Made by a program: the position numbers and the translations under genes | Shown here: positions 19,210-31,325 of the stretch, one piece after another | Layout of the letters: each line of letters opens with the position of its first letter | Position numbering within the stretch: position 1 is the stretch's first letter | NCBI GenBank assembly: GCA_964017235.1 | Contig: OZ024936.1 | Location: 33,874,040-33,938,039, forward strand | Reading direction: 5' to 3' | Source of the DNA: Sabellastarte sp. h YS-2021 | Taxonomy: Eukaryota; Annelida; Polychaeta; Sabellida; Sabellidae | DNA length: 64,000 bases | The notes under the pieces: model-generated | Seen by the model: only the letters and a program-made list of their open reading frames with translations | Told to the model about the DNA's origin: nothing | Database searches by the model: none

Positions 19210-20268
19210 CCTGTACCCCACAGCCTGCGGAAATAGTTTTCAACACCATGAGATATTGAAGTAGTGAAACAGTACAAATATTAGGATACTTTCAGAGCAG
19301 TGTCAGTTAATATAAAGGTCCAAATTATATTTAAGTAGAGAAAATAACATGCAAGAGAATGAAAGTGTATGTAAAGATAAAGTATGAAAACAAGACAATT
19401 CAATAGCAAGATGACAACATTAATCAGTAAAATTATGATGCACACCTACAACCCCGAAGCAACTAACTATGGTTTCAGAGATATTGCTCGGACAATATTT
19501 TAAAGGTGAAGGTTACTATGGCAAGATGAAATGTCAAATCAAGGTCACACCATGACATTGCACAACTATAATCCCTAACCAATGTCCCTACCCAGTATCA
19601 ACCTCCTACACCTTACAGTTTCCGGTCAAAGGTCAACTCAAGGTCACACCATGATGTTGCACACCTACAAACCCTAACCAATGTCCCTACTAAAGTATCA
19701 ACTTCCTGCACCTTATGGTTCCTGAGATATAGCCAGTACAACAAATTATAAGTCAAGGTCACTACGGCAAGGTCAAAGGTCAAGTCAAGGTTACAGCATG
19801 ATATTGCACACCTACATTCCTAGCAAATGTCCTTACAAAGTATCAACTTCCTACATCTTAATGCTTTTTGAGATAGAACAGACAAGGTTTTATAGGTCAA
19901 AGTCACTACAGCAAGGTCAAATCAAGGTCACACCATGACGTTGCACACCTACAACCCCTAACCAATCCCTACCAAGTATCAACTTGCTACACCTTACACT
20001 TTCCAAAAAATATAGCCTGGACAAGATTTTATAAGTCCAGGTCACTATAGAAAGATCAAAGGTTAAATCAAGGTCGCACCGTGATGTTGCACACCTACAC
20101 CCTCAAACCAATGTCCCTACCAAGTATTAACTTCCTACACCTTACGGTTTCTGAAACATAGCCTGGACAAACTTTTCCCACCGCCCACCCGCCTGCCCGC
20201 GCATCAGGACACCATGGGTGAAAACAATACCCCGACAGCCCTTAAGACTGTGGGGTAAAAATTCAAGA
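19210..20268 (-). repeat. Family E repeat, copy 1 (146-bp array with terminal hairpin)
   Basis: An array of about 5 units near 146-170 bp, each with AAGGTCACACCATGA, CACACCTACA, AATGTCCCTACC and TATCAACTTCCTACACCTTA. The right end carries the hairpin TACCCCGACAGCC / GACTGTGGGGTA; a degenerate TACCCCACAGCC at 19213 may be the other end. It lies in inverted orientation relative to 60822-61870 and sits inside element C copy 1. Units contain repeated AGGTCA motifs, including AGGTCAAAGGTCA direct repeats at about 19623 and 19767. Confidence 0.7.
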
Positions 20269-21352
20269 CTGCTATGAGAATTCAATTATTTTTTTTCTAG
20301 AGGAAATAGTCCTTACTACCCAGGGTATCCAAAACTTGTTTGGGTTTTTAATTCTCCTAACTCTTGAGTAATCTTCAGAGGATTCCCCACTTGAGCTGAA
20401 ATTTATTAAATTTAGATGTCTACCTCAAATGGGAAAAGGTGAAAAATATACATTTGAAACAACAGCATGCACAGCTAGTTTTGATAAAGCTCAGTGAGAG
20501 TGAAACTTTCCATTTTCTTTCAGTTTCTTATATATGCAAGACAGAAAAGATACACACATTGCACACATATTCTCCTCTTTGTTTGAATGGGGGGAAGTGA
20601 GACTTACACCACATACACATACAATCTCACTTCCCTATCTCACTCCCCCCCTTCCGCCATACACAGATGCAATTATTTTCTCACATGCCTTTTTATTTGA
20701 GTGAGGGGAGTGGGGAAGGGGCAGATCTGTGCAGAAAAAGATGACCTCCTACCCACCCTCCTCACTGAAATAAAATGCAGGTGAGAAAAAGATCTTTTTG
20801 TGCAGTAGAATGTTTAGATTTTACAGCAAATACTTAATTATACAAGGGGCTACAGTTCTGAAATTTTACTATGTTACAGCTGACACAAAACTACATCAAA
20901 AACACATTTAACAAAATGCTCCAAATGTAATACTTTTCAAGTTATAAGTGATTTAGTGCATGAATATATGAATTTTAATGTATCAAAAATTCATAAAAAA
21001 TGATTAAGAAAGATCCGGGCCTGATACTCACACAAAGGAATCTACTTGTGGCCTAGTACATACATGCAAGATATAAGATAAATCCCTGCAACAGTCAGTG
21101 AGAAAATTGTGATAAAGTGTTGAAATTTTCAGACTTTGGGTGGGGGCACCTCTCTGCTAATGGCTCTGGGGAACAAACAGACAGACAGATCTGCATGGAT
21201 TTTATGATTTATCATCCTCGATAGATAAGGTATCTTTTACAAAAACAGCATGTCTCTGGGTCTTGTAGTTTTGGAGGAGTGGTTGTTTACGCGGATGCAG
21301 ACGCCGCAGAGTGATGTCATAATGTCAGCTGACTGATAAGCCAGCTGACATA

Positions 21353-22966
21353 AAAGCCATATAAAACCAAAGTTTGCATATATTTTGACTGAATCTCTAA
21401 TTACATTAAATGTGGTGGCTTGAACATTGAACAAAAAGTGTTGATTCTGAAAATGTTCAATTAATTTAATTAAATCTTTTGTATACTGCTGGTACATTGT
21501 TTATATATATGTAAGACAGAAAGATACATATATATATATATACATATATCAGTGATTATAGGTTGAAAGGATTTGGAGAAAAAAATATATTAAGGAAATA
21601 GACCATGTACAGTGAGGTGAAAAGGTAAGGTATTTCACTTTTGCTAGTTTTCATTGCATTTTATTATGTTCTTGGTACATTTTGTTAAATCTTAAATTAA
21701 ATGTCAAAAATGTAAATCAAATGATAAAACAAAATTCTGTACTAGTTTCTCAGAAAAACACCATCATCAAATAGTATTCCTGAAATGGATCTATCATCAA
21801 ATAATAATTCATTGTATTTTTATTTACAAATGTTTTCAGGCTTGCTGGATTTTATTCACTGCTTCATTTTGGATGGAATATATTTCTGCTGAGGATTTAC
21901 ATGATATCTCAATTCGAATCCACCTACAGCAATATGGATATGCTTTTAAATGGATGTGGTTCACACATGGTATTTATTTACAAAATGTTTTGCATTGTTG
22001 GATAAAGAAAAAATGTGTTTCAGTCATACATGAAACCCTTAGAAGCTTGTTCAGCGTTGAAGCTTTGTAATGCTCCATCTTACATTTGGATATATTTCTC
22101 ACAGGATATTTGTACAACTCCCACTTGTAGCACATCACCAAATACACCAGGGATTGGAAAATTATTCATAAATGTTGAAAGCGATTTTTGTTCCAAATAT
22201 TAACATTGTTTAAAGTCAGTGTCAAGTTTCAAATATTTCCTTTTTGTGAAATGATTATAATTTGTATACAAAGTGAAGTGCTTCATTTTATATATTTTTG
22301 TATTACTGTGGTTTGTATGTGTAAATTTTTAAAAAATGATGGCTCATAAAACACACTTCTTAAAAAATCAACATTGAAGTTTTCAAACAATGTTTACCTG
22401 ATTACATTAGAATCAGGACCATTAAATTAAACAATTTAAAAAGTGTAAATTTTTAATCTAGAAAGAGCTGATTCTTAACCTAAAAAGTGTGAATTCTCAA
22501 GCTTAAAAGTGTGGATTCTGAAGCTGAAAAGTGTGGATTCGTTAAAAAAGAATTCACACTTTTTCTATTGTCTGATACCAAAGTGTGTTTTAAAGGGAAC
22601 TTGCTCACAGATAAGTAAGGGGTTGTGGTGTGGGATGGGGTAAGTAAACTGTTAAGGATGGACAAGCATTCAACCTTTCATTTCTTCATAAATTTTTAAT
22701 TTTTTTTCCTTTTTCTCGCTTTTTTTCTGTTTTTTTAAAAACTTTTTTTGCAATGTCTCTTTAACTAACATATAAACATTCTTTGGTCTTACTTGGATAT
22801 TATTGAGTCACTGATCAAATGTTATCCAGGTTGCATGTCCTGTTGGTTGGTGTACTAATATTTACTGAGGATGCAATGATAAAATTTCGTGGAGTGTCGA
22901 TCTGGAAACTGCGGTCACTGAAGTTTTCCTCAATACCCCAGAGAAGTGAGGACACTGATGAAGTGT
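21353..22966. other. No gene; AT microsatellite and stepped direct repeat
   Basis: AT-rich. A TA-rich microsatellite lies at about 21500-21550. At 22440-22560 the unit AAAAGTGTGGATTCTGAAGCT is repeated about four times with drift and ends in an inverted AGAATTCACACTTTTTC. Poly-T-rich stretch at 22690-22760. No coding frame recognised. Confidence 0.5.
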
Positions 22967-23960
22967 TTAAAGTTTCTTCAATGGTGCTTGGTGTTGTAGG
23001 TTGCAGTGAGTGATATGTGAAACCAGATGTACTGGCTTGGGTTGAGCCTGTGTCTGTCTTGGTTGTGTTTGTGATATCTTACAACTTGACATTTCTGCCA
23101 CAACTGGAGCCAGAACTATTACATTCTGGAGTGGGATGAATAGACTTGGTGCTGCCTTGGCTGAGACTGCTGCTGCACTGGCTGCTGGCTGTACTGGCTG
23201 TTGAAATGCATTGGGGGCTTGACTTGCAACACATAGATTCCTGGGTTTGGCTGTGGCTTCCTTTTCTGTTCGCAGTCTCTTAATAAGATCCAATGTCTCA
23301 TCTTGAAAATGGCAAAAGTGTCTGTCATCCATCTTCAAAGTCTCATGGCACAGCCAGTCTGTCCATGCCCTGTTTTGCTTTTCTGTAGGCCCAGATCTCT
23401 TAGACATCACTTCCAGCAATAACCTCAACTGTTCATTAATTTTTAACCCTTCCCTGAACTGTATAAGTCCATCACTTCTTGATAACCTGTGATGGTTCTG
23501 AAGAAGATGTCTCTTCAGATGCATCATGCATTATAACAGTGTTGTATACTGCTGGGCCTAGGTCTGTGTCTTGGACATCACTCTCATAATCTAGAGGCCT
23601 GGAAACCATGACTAACAGAAGTGGAAGGATGTGGCTGGAGTGGCACCAACTGTGGCTCTGACTGTGGTACCACTGAAATTGTTTCTTATTGATACTTTCT
23701 CTCTTGATGTATTGCTTCAAGAAGTTGAAGTTGCACATGACCCACTGCTGCCTCTCGGTCATCTTCATAGCTCCATTCAGACCCTGTCTCTCTTGGTAGT
23801 ATCCTGGTAGTCCTTGTTCCCCTTGTTGTACAAAAGGTCCTGGTTCTCATGCTTCAGGTAGTTCACCACTTTGTCTTTGTGTGTACCAGACAGATTTCTT
23901 ACAGTAGCTTTCTTCCTTTTCTTTTTCAGCCCCCATGCATCCTTTTTAGTGGCCTCCTCG
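22967..23960 (-). pseudogene. MADF/SANT-like DNA-binding gene remnant
   Basis: From about 23880 to 23780 one frame reads VVNYLKHENQDLLYNKGNKDYQDTTKRDRV then a stop where MADF domains usually have Trp. The next frame gives MTERQQWVMCNFNFLKQYIKR, like the distal half of a MADF domain, and further down a third frame holds a 186-codon stretch with KRSGPTEKQNRAWTDWL, helix-rich and ending in Gln/Pro-rich sequence. MADF-type proteins often accompany PIF/Harbinger transposases but also occur in host regulators. At least one stop and two frame changes, so not functional as read. Spliced reading cannot be excluded. Confidence 0.45.
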
Positions 23961-24619
23961 CTGTCTTAAGGTATTGGGTAACTCTGTTACATTTGTGTCT
24001 CAGGAATCACAAAAGTATCCATCTCTGATGGGTTGTGGGTGTGTCAGTGTCCTCTGCCTTCTGTGTCCCTCTTGTTCAGATGGGAGGGTTTGCAGATTCT
24101 TCACTGTAGTCTTCTTGTAAATATATCACCTTTATTCTTCTTCTTCTTAAGTGGTATCTCTTATATTTATATATTTATAATATATTTCCCCCAAATTTGC
24201 AATGTAATGTTTATCCTATCGTCATACAGATGAAAATAAGTGATTCAGCAGGATGAGCTATAAATGTTTTTGCTTCTAGACTGCTTCAGGACATTATGTG
24301 TCATACCAAAAATTCAAGGGCTTATCGAATGGGTCCAAAAATGAGAATCATAAAGACTGCTCCCATTTAAGAATGCCTCCATGATGTCCAGAATTACCAA
24401 AAAATCAAAAATTCTTGGTTTGTGGACAATCTGTGAGCTGATACATGGAAAAGGCTCCGTCCTATAAGTGTTTTTGAAAAATGTTTTCAGTGATATGATA
24501 AACGCTGTTATGTCAACTTCAATTTTTATTGAAGTTGGCAATTTACTTACATTTAAATTTTAGGAAAAATTTAATCTAATTAATATGGAGCTATCGGGTT
24601 CTCACTTAACCGATTCCAC
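23961..24619. other. No gene seen
   Basis: Low-complexity T-rich sequence with no recognisable frame. A 75-codon minus-strand frame at 24314-24541 has no identifiable motif. Confidence 0.45.
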
Positions 24620-25044
24620 TAGGCGTATTCCACAGCCGTGATCTGTAGAATCCAGATTCGACGGATCAACGGATCAGGTCAAAAGAACCTGATCTGACTG
24701 ATCTGGATCATGATCTGAGTGATCTCATGAAAAGGTGGATTCGAGAGATCAGATCTGTGAGGTATCCCACAATTCTTTGTAAACATGGCGGAAAACACGA
24801 GATTTGAAATTTCCATTTATAATTTTAATTGTTGATAAAAAAGTAATTCCAAAGATGAAAAAGTAAAAAGTAATTCCAAAGATAAAAGAGTAATTCCAAA
24901 GATGCAAAGCATGCCATTTCAGTGCCCATCTTGGATCATCATTTCTGCAATTTTTGCATTTCACAGATTCTACTGATCTGAAGGATCTCGATCTCGATCT
25001 GGATCACAAAGATCACACAGATCTTAAGTTGTGGAATACGCCTA
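24620..25044. mobile_element. GATC-rich MITE
   Basis: About 425 bp with terminal inverted repeats TAGGCGTATTCCACA, read as GGCGTATTCCACA flanked by TA on both sides. Inside, GATCTG/GATCTGA-type words occur more than fifteen times near both ends, with an AT-rich core that includes a three-times repeated AAGTAATTCCAAAGAT. No coding capacity. Confidence 0.65.
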
Positions 25045-25132
25045 ATGATAGATTTTTGAGTTTAGGATCAACCTTTATTTTATTTAGCCGGCTCTGCATT
25101 TGTTAATATTTTATTATATTTGATATAGAGCA

Positions 25133-25147
25133 ATGGCAAATACAAAG
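25133..25147 (+). CDS. XRCC5: Candidate first coding exon of Ku80 (MANTK)
   Basis: Fifteen bases: ATG GCA AAT ACA AAG followed by the donor GTAATG. Its phase (0) fits the next exon at 40570, which starts with a complete Glu codon, and Ku80 genes commonly have a very short first coding exon. The start context (GAGCAATGG) is acceptable. The 15.4-kb distance and the shortness make this a candidate only; no better ATG-plus-donor was found between 39663 and 40569. Confidence 0.45.
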
Positions 25148-25289
25148 GTAATGCCAGGTTGTTGTTAATGTTTTTGGTTTTCTTTTCGAGTGATATATTT
25201 TATTTGTGTGTTGCCAGTGACTGCTAGTGCTAAATATCAGATTTTATGGGCGATAATATGAGTTTGATGTAAGCGGACCAACATTGATT

Positions 25290-25436
25290 ATAGGAATATA
25301 GCATGAAAAAGCCGTCTAAACGCAGAATTTTAGACGCATTGGCGTGGTATGAGCACGAAGGCGAAGCCTGAGTGCTTAGATCATGTCAACCCGTCTAAAA
25401 TTCTGCGTTTAGACGGCTTTTGAATGCTATATTCCT
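25290..25436. mobile_element. Small foldback MITE (147 bp)
   Basis: Inverted repeats of about 45 bp (ATAGGAATATAGCAT, then GCCGTCTAAACGCAGAATTT, and their complement) around a short GC-richer core. A related TTTTAGACGGTTTAGAAA motif recurs at about 25532, so the boundary may be part of a larger family. Confidence 0.6.
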
Positions 25437-26298
25437 ATTCTAACATGACTGTTGAAAATAAAATACTTAAAACACTTGTAACATTACAAAATTATCGCCG
25501 CTATGTTAACAGCCGTACTGTTGATCCTGAATTTTAGACGGTTTAGAAATTGCTCTCGACCAATCAGAATGACGGACACATCCGTGTCATGTTAGAATGT
25601 CCAAATTAGCACTAGGCGAGTGTCGATGGCCAGGATGTATTCCTGTTCTAAAATGTTGTTTAAAGCCTACCTCAGTTACACGGGTTTTCACAATTACGTG
25701 CATGTCATAATACTGTGCGTTTCTGTTTAAGAAACCTATCCAACAATAAATCGGCTATCAACGTGTAATATTGTTGTGTCCTGAGCTGTTGTATTCTTGA
25801 AAAGGTGTCTGGTAAGCAGAAAAACACCAGGGATATTTCTGAAAACTATGCAAGTTTATTAAACAATAAGTGGTAGTGTAAATATTAAAGTATGAACTCA
25901 CCAAAAACTGTGTCCGCTGTCACTTGGTTGTTACCTCACAGCAACACTTGACAATTCAACTATTTACAATATTTATTCACACAGATTGTTTCATAAATCT
26001 GTGCTGCCCAATACCAAGCAGCAAAGGCTGACAATTTATTTTATATTTGTGACCATGCATGTTGGCTGTTAGAGCTAGACTGACGCTATATTTAAAAAGG
26101 CCAGACAAACTCACTTCTGTGTCCTTGACCCCTGACCTAATTGTTGGAAAGCAGTGGATACTAAACATCGGCGCCGAAACAACGGATTTCACCACATTCC
26201 ACCCCGTTCTGAAAAAGGCCAAGGACAACTATTTTCAGGTCACCACAGACCACCCTAAATGCATCGGATTCTTATCGATGCAATCTATTGCTCCTTTA
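25437..26298. other. No supported gene
   Basis: An 81-codon plus-strand frame at 26059-26304 (KQWILNIGAETTDFTTF) has no motif I recognise and ends against the TatD-like remnant on the other strand. Nothing else seen. Confidence 0.4.
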
Positions 26299-27050
26299 CT
26301 TTAATCCATAGAGGCGGGTTGCGTTCTCAGATGTCTTCCTGAGAACTTGTGCCAAGCCTAAACCCTTCAGTTCAGCAACTCTCCAGGGTATAGCCTCAAA
26401 GCCATATGGGGAACCTATTGGAGAGATGTTCTGGAGCTTTCAAATATGGAGAGTCCGTTTTCAAGAGTGTTTTTTCCATTGGCAATTGTTTGATAACATC
26501 ATCCACTTTTATATGTCTTTCTCGCCTCAATATCAGAGCGGTGAACCCGAACATGACACTAGGGAAGCCGTCCCTCCATTTGATCATTTCCCGGACTCCT
26601 CCATTGTAACAGTGTCTGTGGATTCTGGCATTTTTTGCCACATCGTCTTTCAGAACAGATGACATTACGGCCAAACACATATCGCTAGCATCCCTTGACT
26701 TATTGTCACCTTCACGGCAGTGGATCACCAATACTTTTGACCATAATTTTTTGTCAACGTAGAATCTGAGTAGATCCTTCACCACCCGTATTTGGTGGTC
26801 ATTGAATTTTGATTTTTGAGTAGCCTTCAGAGTACTCCATGCCCATCTCACCGATTCCTATGCAACGGGGATCCATTTCTACGGCGGACTTTACCATATC
26901 AAGTTGTCTTTTAGAAACGTACTTTGCTTCCTTTGGATGTACACCGTAAGTGAAGGATAATTGGTGATCCCGTTTGTGTACAACCATATCCTCCCGACTT
27001 GGTACCCCATGGCAGAAGTTACACATTATTTCAGAAATTACCCGGATTTC
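26299..27050 (-). pseudogene. TatD-like metal-dependent DNase remnant
   Basis: Resembles the TatD family of amidohydrolase-fold nucleases. In order: FTYGVHPKEAKYVS, GIGEMGMEYSEGY, then after a frameshift near 26810 the segments FNDHQIRVVKDLLRFY, KVLVIHCREGDN, RIHRHCYNGGVREM and LLKTDSPYL, matching the metal-binding His and Asp boxes of TatD proteins. After a second frameshift near 26408 the tail reads GFEAIPWRVAELKGLGLAQVL and stops at 26299. The usual N-terminal His-x-His box is not found upstream, so the copy is 5'-truncated or has an unseen exon. If the Ku80 exon at 25133 is real, this lies in Ku80 intron 1 on the opposite strand. Confidence 0.7.
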
Positions 27051-28542
27051 ACCACATTATCATATAGTGACCAACTAAGTTGGGGCTGGACTGAAACATA
27101 CAATACTGCTGACAATAAAATCAAATATTGACATTAACCTGGCTTTGTAACAAATTCAGACCTTTAGCTTGAATACAATGCTGCAGCTTTGGATCCTAAC
27201 TGGAAAAACAGAGTTCATCCTTACTCAGTCATCATAGACAGTTGCTTTTATCTTAGTTGAAACAAATCATATATTAACATAGCCTTCAGGTTTCACCCTG
27301 TACATGACCTCAGGTTTCACCCTGTAAGTGACATGAATCCACTGTGCAACCTCACAGAACCTCAGGATTCATTCTATCAATGACATGAATCCACTCTGCA
27401 AACCTCACAGAACCTCAGGATTCATTCTATCAATAACATTAATTCACTACAAAAACATCACAGAGCCTCAGTTTCACCCTGTAAATCAAAACATAAAAAT
27501 ACTTTGTACAGCCCAGGTTTCACCCTGAAATTCAGACACAAGATACTGGAATAATTCACATGTCCTAACCAAAAGAGTAAACCTGCAAATAAAATTAAAG
27601 TCACAGGTTTTACCCTGTAAAATAAATGATCAAACCTAAACTATCATTCTTGACAGGTTTCACCCTGCAAGAGAAACAAACTATTTCATATCAATCCTTA
27701 AATAAATCAGCAGGTTTTACCCCTTAACTACAGGTTTTACCATGTGACTGAGTTCATGGTGTCAGCCAAGTGGTTCCCTCAAAATGTCCAGCACAGATAT
27801 TACATCTACCAGTCCAGCATTGAACTGATGAAATGCTTGCCCTTATATAGTGAAATTGCAGACAGAACAGAATTACTCAAATCAGAGAAGTAACAAGGCC
27901 TCTCATTGGACTAAACTTTAGTCATCCCCAAGACTTTGGAAAGACAACTTCCTTTTAATACTTTATGCAGAGTCACATTGAATCAACATTTACCGTTAAC
28001 ACACTGAAACATACTACAAAGTGACATAAAGACAACAGATATTAAAGTACATAGTTTACAGGAATAGTTGCACACAAACGGCCAGTGTTTTATATATATT
28101 AGTTGAATATCACTCATTTGCGAGAATTTAAAATACGACGACGAATCCATGTTCGTCACAATATTTTATAAAATTTGTATTTATCTGATTTTTTTTCTAT
28201 GCTCCAGGTTTTTATTTTCTGTAATTTCAATGGATGGATTTCATAATTAGTTTGTTGAATATTGATGCACGGAATTATGACACACACAGTATTGTGACAA
28301 CCCGTGTAATAGTAGCAAGCGACAATTGCGAGGATGTCTTGTTATTTTTAAAATATTGCCAGAACTCACGTTTCCTCAGACCAGGGTCTGATCAGCTATA
28401 GTGTTCGCATGATTAGTTTATTGAAAACATACATATTGTTATTCAAGAGGTTTGTGCAAGTTCAGAGATCAGTATTAAAGATATTCATTTTGTGGCTTTA
28501 TGCAAGTTAACACCCATATGCTTTAGATAATATTTAAAATTT
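27051..28542. other. No gene; interspersed CAGGTTTCACCCTG repeats
   Basis: Between 27285 and 27750 the word CAGGTTTCACCCTG, or a one- or two-base variant, occurs about eight times at irregular spacing, and two copies of CATGAATCCACTSTGCAACCTCACAGAACCTCAGG lie within 60 bases of each other. The remainder to 28542 is AT-rich without recognisable frames. Confidence 0.5.
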
Positions 28543-29220
28543 TGAAGTGACTCCTGTCACAGTATCATGGTTTGAAGTTTTCCTCTAAAGTCACGGCATC
28601 GCAAATAATACCATCAATTCACACAAATAAAATATATTAAGACCCTACAGAGTACCCTGACATCATGAATATTAATAAGAAGTCCACAAATTTTGATCCT
28701 CAAGTAAAGTATTGTTAAAAATGCCATGGAATCGTCAAATATTTCCTACGCATATTAATATTTATAAGCTGTGTAGTCCATCTAGTATTTGATCTTAAAG
28801 CAGAAAATACTGTTCAGAAACCACCATGGAAATTCGTGACCTCATCAATATTAACGAGTTGTCCGCAAATATTGATCAAGTATTTCTACATACATTGTTG
28901 GAAAACCCCACATAATTCCGTGCATGATCTCATATATATTCTACACAGTTGTCAAGCAAATATATAATAAATATATAAATAAATAAATATATAATAAATA
29001 TATAATAAATATATAAATAAACTGAAATATCTTTTCACAGAAATATAACTTGACAAAACTGTATATCAATTATATTGTATGTACAAAAATGAAATGAATT
29101 CTATCTCTCTATATCTATCTAATAAAATAACGGAGTTATCGAAACTCATTGCTTTTTAGTGTGATGCCGTGACTTTAGATGAAAACTTCTAACCACGATA
29201 CCGTGACAGGAGTCACTTCG
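28543..29220. mobile_element. Foldback DNA element with 59-bp TIRs
   Basis: Terminal inverted repeats 28544-28602 and 29161-29219 (GAAGTGACTCCTGTCAC outermost, about five mismatches). Flanked by TTAAAATTT on both sides (28534-28542, 29221-29229), a 9-bp duplication that would fit a Mutator- or Merlin-like transposase. The interior has degenerate tandem units (ATATTAATA...GTCCACAAATTTTGATC) and a TAAATATATAA microsatellite at about 28960-29030. No ORF. Confidence 0.65.
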
Positions 29221-30438
29221 TTAAAATTTATATTAGCAAGTGTAGCTTAAAATTATTTAATGACATACAATACAATTAATGCTTTATTTGATTATGCTGT
29301 TCAGTATTTCTTCAAAACTCGTACATTTTGACAATATGTATCTCTATTATCGGCCATTTTACTGCAAACCGGAAATAATACGGTACTTTGTTTGCAAGTA
29401 AAAGCATTTGTCCTTGACATCTGATAAAGATATATAAGACGGTCATTCACTGGTAGCTGTCTCTTACTGGTAGGATGCCACTAGTTGGATAGTGGATCAG
29501 ATGTTTAATTATTTAGCACTAGAGAGTATATAATAATGACAATATAAAGTACATAATATTCTGTTGCCAAAAAGAAACTTTGTCCGCCACATTTAAAGGG
29601 AAGGAACAACAACAATATGTAATAATATCCATAAAACTAAATTTTTAATATTTTATTGAAGTATATATTATATTAAAGATAAGTGTCTTATTATGTTATT
29701 GTATTATAGCTATATATGATATCTATAGTGTTCAGGATTAACTTCTTATTTTATTATTGAATTATGACTATACAGTATCTATAACCTTAATGGGGGTTTC
29801 CACTGGAACCGACCCTACGTCTCTAGGGTCGGTTGCAAAAGTGAGGGGATCGGGGACGAAAACCACAAAATAGTGCGCGAAAATGCTGGGCCGGTTACAT
29901 ATCCCTGACAGGATGTAGCACATACTGGCTTATCTGGATCAAGATACCGACCTGACTTGGGGTCGGGATAATTTTTCCTCAATGACAAGGTGGGAAACTA
30001 CCACAACAAGCTGTAAGTCCCAAGCACAAAAGCCGTAGCAGGCCCCGACAAGCCATAGTCACAAACCGACAGCACTGTAGCATTTTACAGACTCATCCCG
30101 ACTAGACTGAGTCAGGATCCAGAGTCAGGATCAAACCAAAACTATATAAAACCCCTGTGGCTCACTAAAAACATCATTTGTCACTTCAAAGATGCCAGCT
30201 ACACATCACAGAGACTTCACACATCAGCTGAGGGTACTTTTGGTTTTTATTGAATTTAAGATTTTGATTTGCATCTTGATGGGAAGACAGAGTTGGACAC
30301 ATTTGAACCCAGCACCATCACCTGCCATGCAGGCACCAGCAAGACTTCAAGCTCAAGCCAGCCCCCAGGAGCAGAAGAAAGCCACCAAACCCATGGGTCA
30401 TGCCCTGGATCCTTCAGAGAAAAGAAAAGGGATGCTAC
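29221..30438. other. No gene seen
   Basis: Unassigned. GC-richer from 29790 on, with ACCGACCC/GGGTCGG words that form a short inverted pair at 29808-29832. It may be the flank of the degraded transposase fragment that follows. Confidence 0.35.
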
Positions 30439-30585
30439 GGGAACCTCCTGGCCGACCTCATACACACAGACATCCCAGGATAGCAAGATTTTGTCAGGAT
30501 GTCAGGTGCCTTTTTCGACCTCATCAAGGAATGCATTCACCACTGCATCCAGAAGTCAGCCAACTTTAACTTCACACTGCCCTAG
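30439..30585 (+). pseudogene. PIF/Harbinger-like transposase fragment
   Basis: One frame reads GNLLADLIHTDIPG, stop, QDFVRMSGAFFDLIKECIHHC and ends at a stop at 30583. The pattern of a Phe-x-x-Phe-x-Arg-Met helix before the catalytic domain resembles the N-terminal region of Harbinger nucleases. The catalytic domain is absent. The longer 125-codon frame over the same bases has no such match. Confidence 0.4.
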
Positions 30586-31325
30586 ATAGTTGATAAAAAA
30601 CAAACTCCTATTCTTGAAACACTCCGTCAAGATGTCAGATTCCAATTGATGCAGTGTGCAAACCGACTGTCCTTATATAGTCACAGATTGTTATCAGCTG
30701 ACAAGCCGTGGGTTGTAAAAATGAAGCCGGCTTGTCCTGCACAGTTTCACGGCTTGTCTGTTGTGTAACTGGCTTGTCAGTTTGGGTTTACAGCTTGTCT
30801 GTTTCTGTTCCCGCCTTGTCCTGCTGAGATGTTACCAGCCCTAAAATTGAAGACTGGGAGACTTCCTGTCTTAACGAGAAGTGTCCAAGTCAGGTGGGTT
30901 ATGTTTACGACAGACCGGTTTGCTTTCAAGTATGGTCAGTTAATGTAGCCCTTCCTGTCTGGAGGTGGAGTCCTGGTACTTAGCCTATGTAGGACTGAAA
31001 TACAATTATGTTTTGTTTTCTTCTAGCCAAAACCGGTTTTGTCACATATTTCATTATTTTAACTTAAGTTTACCAAAACATTTAACTGCAACAAATATTT
31101 TACAGTATTTCACAATATTCTATTGATGCATCACATATTTTGTCCTCGAAAGTTTTCAGAAAGTCCCTCATGGTTCTTATTTATATACGAGTTAAAGCTC
31201 ATGAACATGTTTGAAAACTTATTTCTTCGCATTTTATAAAACCCTTATTTCGGGTTTTCGCCGAATTTCCGCTTTCAGAAACTGGTTCTAAAAGTTGCAT
31301 TCGACCACAACACTAGTAAGTGTAA
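30586..31325. other. No gene; GGCTTGTC words
   Basis: From about 30690 to 30830 the words GGCTTGTC or GCTTGTC occur about six times. No frame or repeat boundary could be defined. Confidence 0.4.

Larger units (their letters stand above)
11651..21352 (-). mobile_element. Element C copy 1, satellite-bearing, twice interrupted
   Basis: Inverted relative of 35205-39662. One end (11651-11862) matches the right end of copy 2 (CAGTCAGCTGACACAG followed by a GGGCACT hairpin). The other end (about 21010-21352) matches its left end, including the GTCAGCTGAC palindrome and the TCTGCGGCGT segment. The middle keeps about two units of the 155-bp array (18943-19209). An LTR retrotransposon (11863-18942) and a family E repeat (about 19210-20268) have inserted into it. 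No coding capacity. Confidence 0.7.

Noticed and set aside
30192-30569. 125-codon plus-strand frame as a host gene
   Set aside because: Low-complexity Pro/Gln/His-rich in this frame, while a neighbouring frame shows a Harbinger-like stretch. Taken as a shadow.
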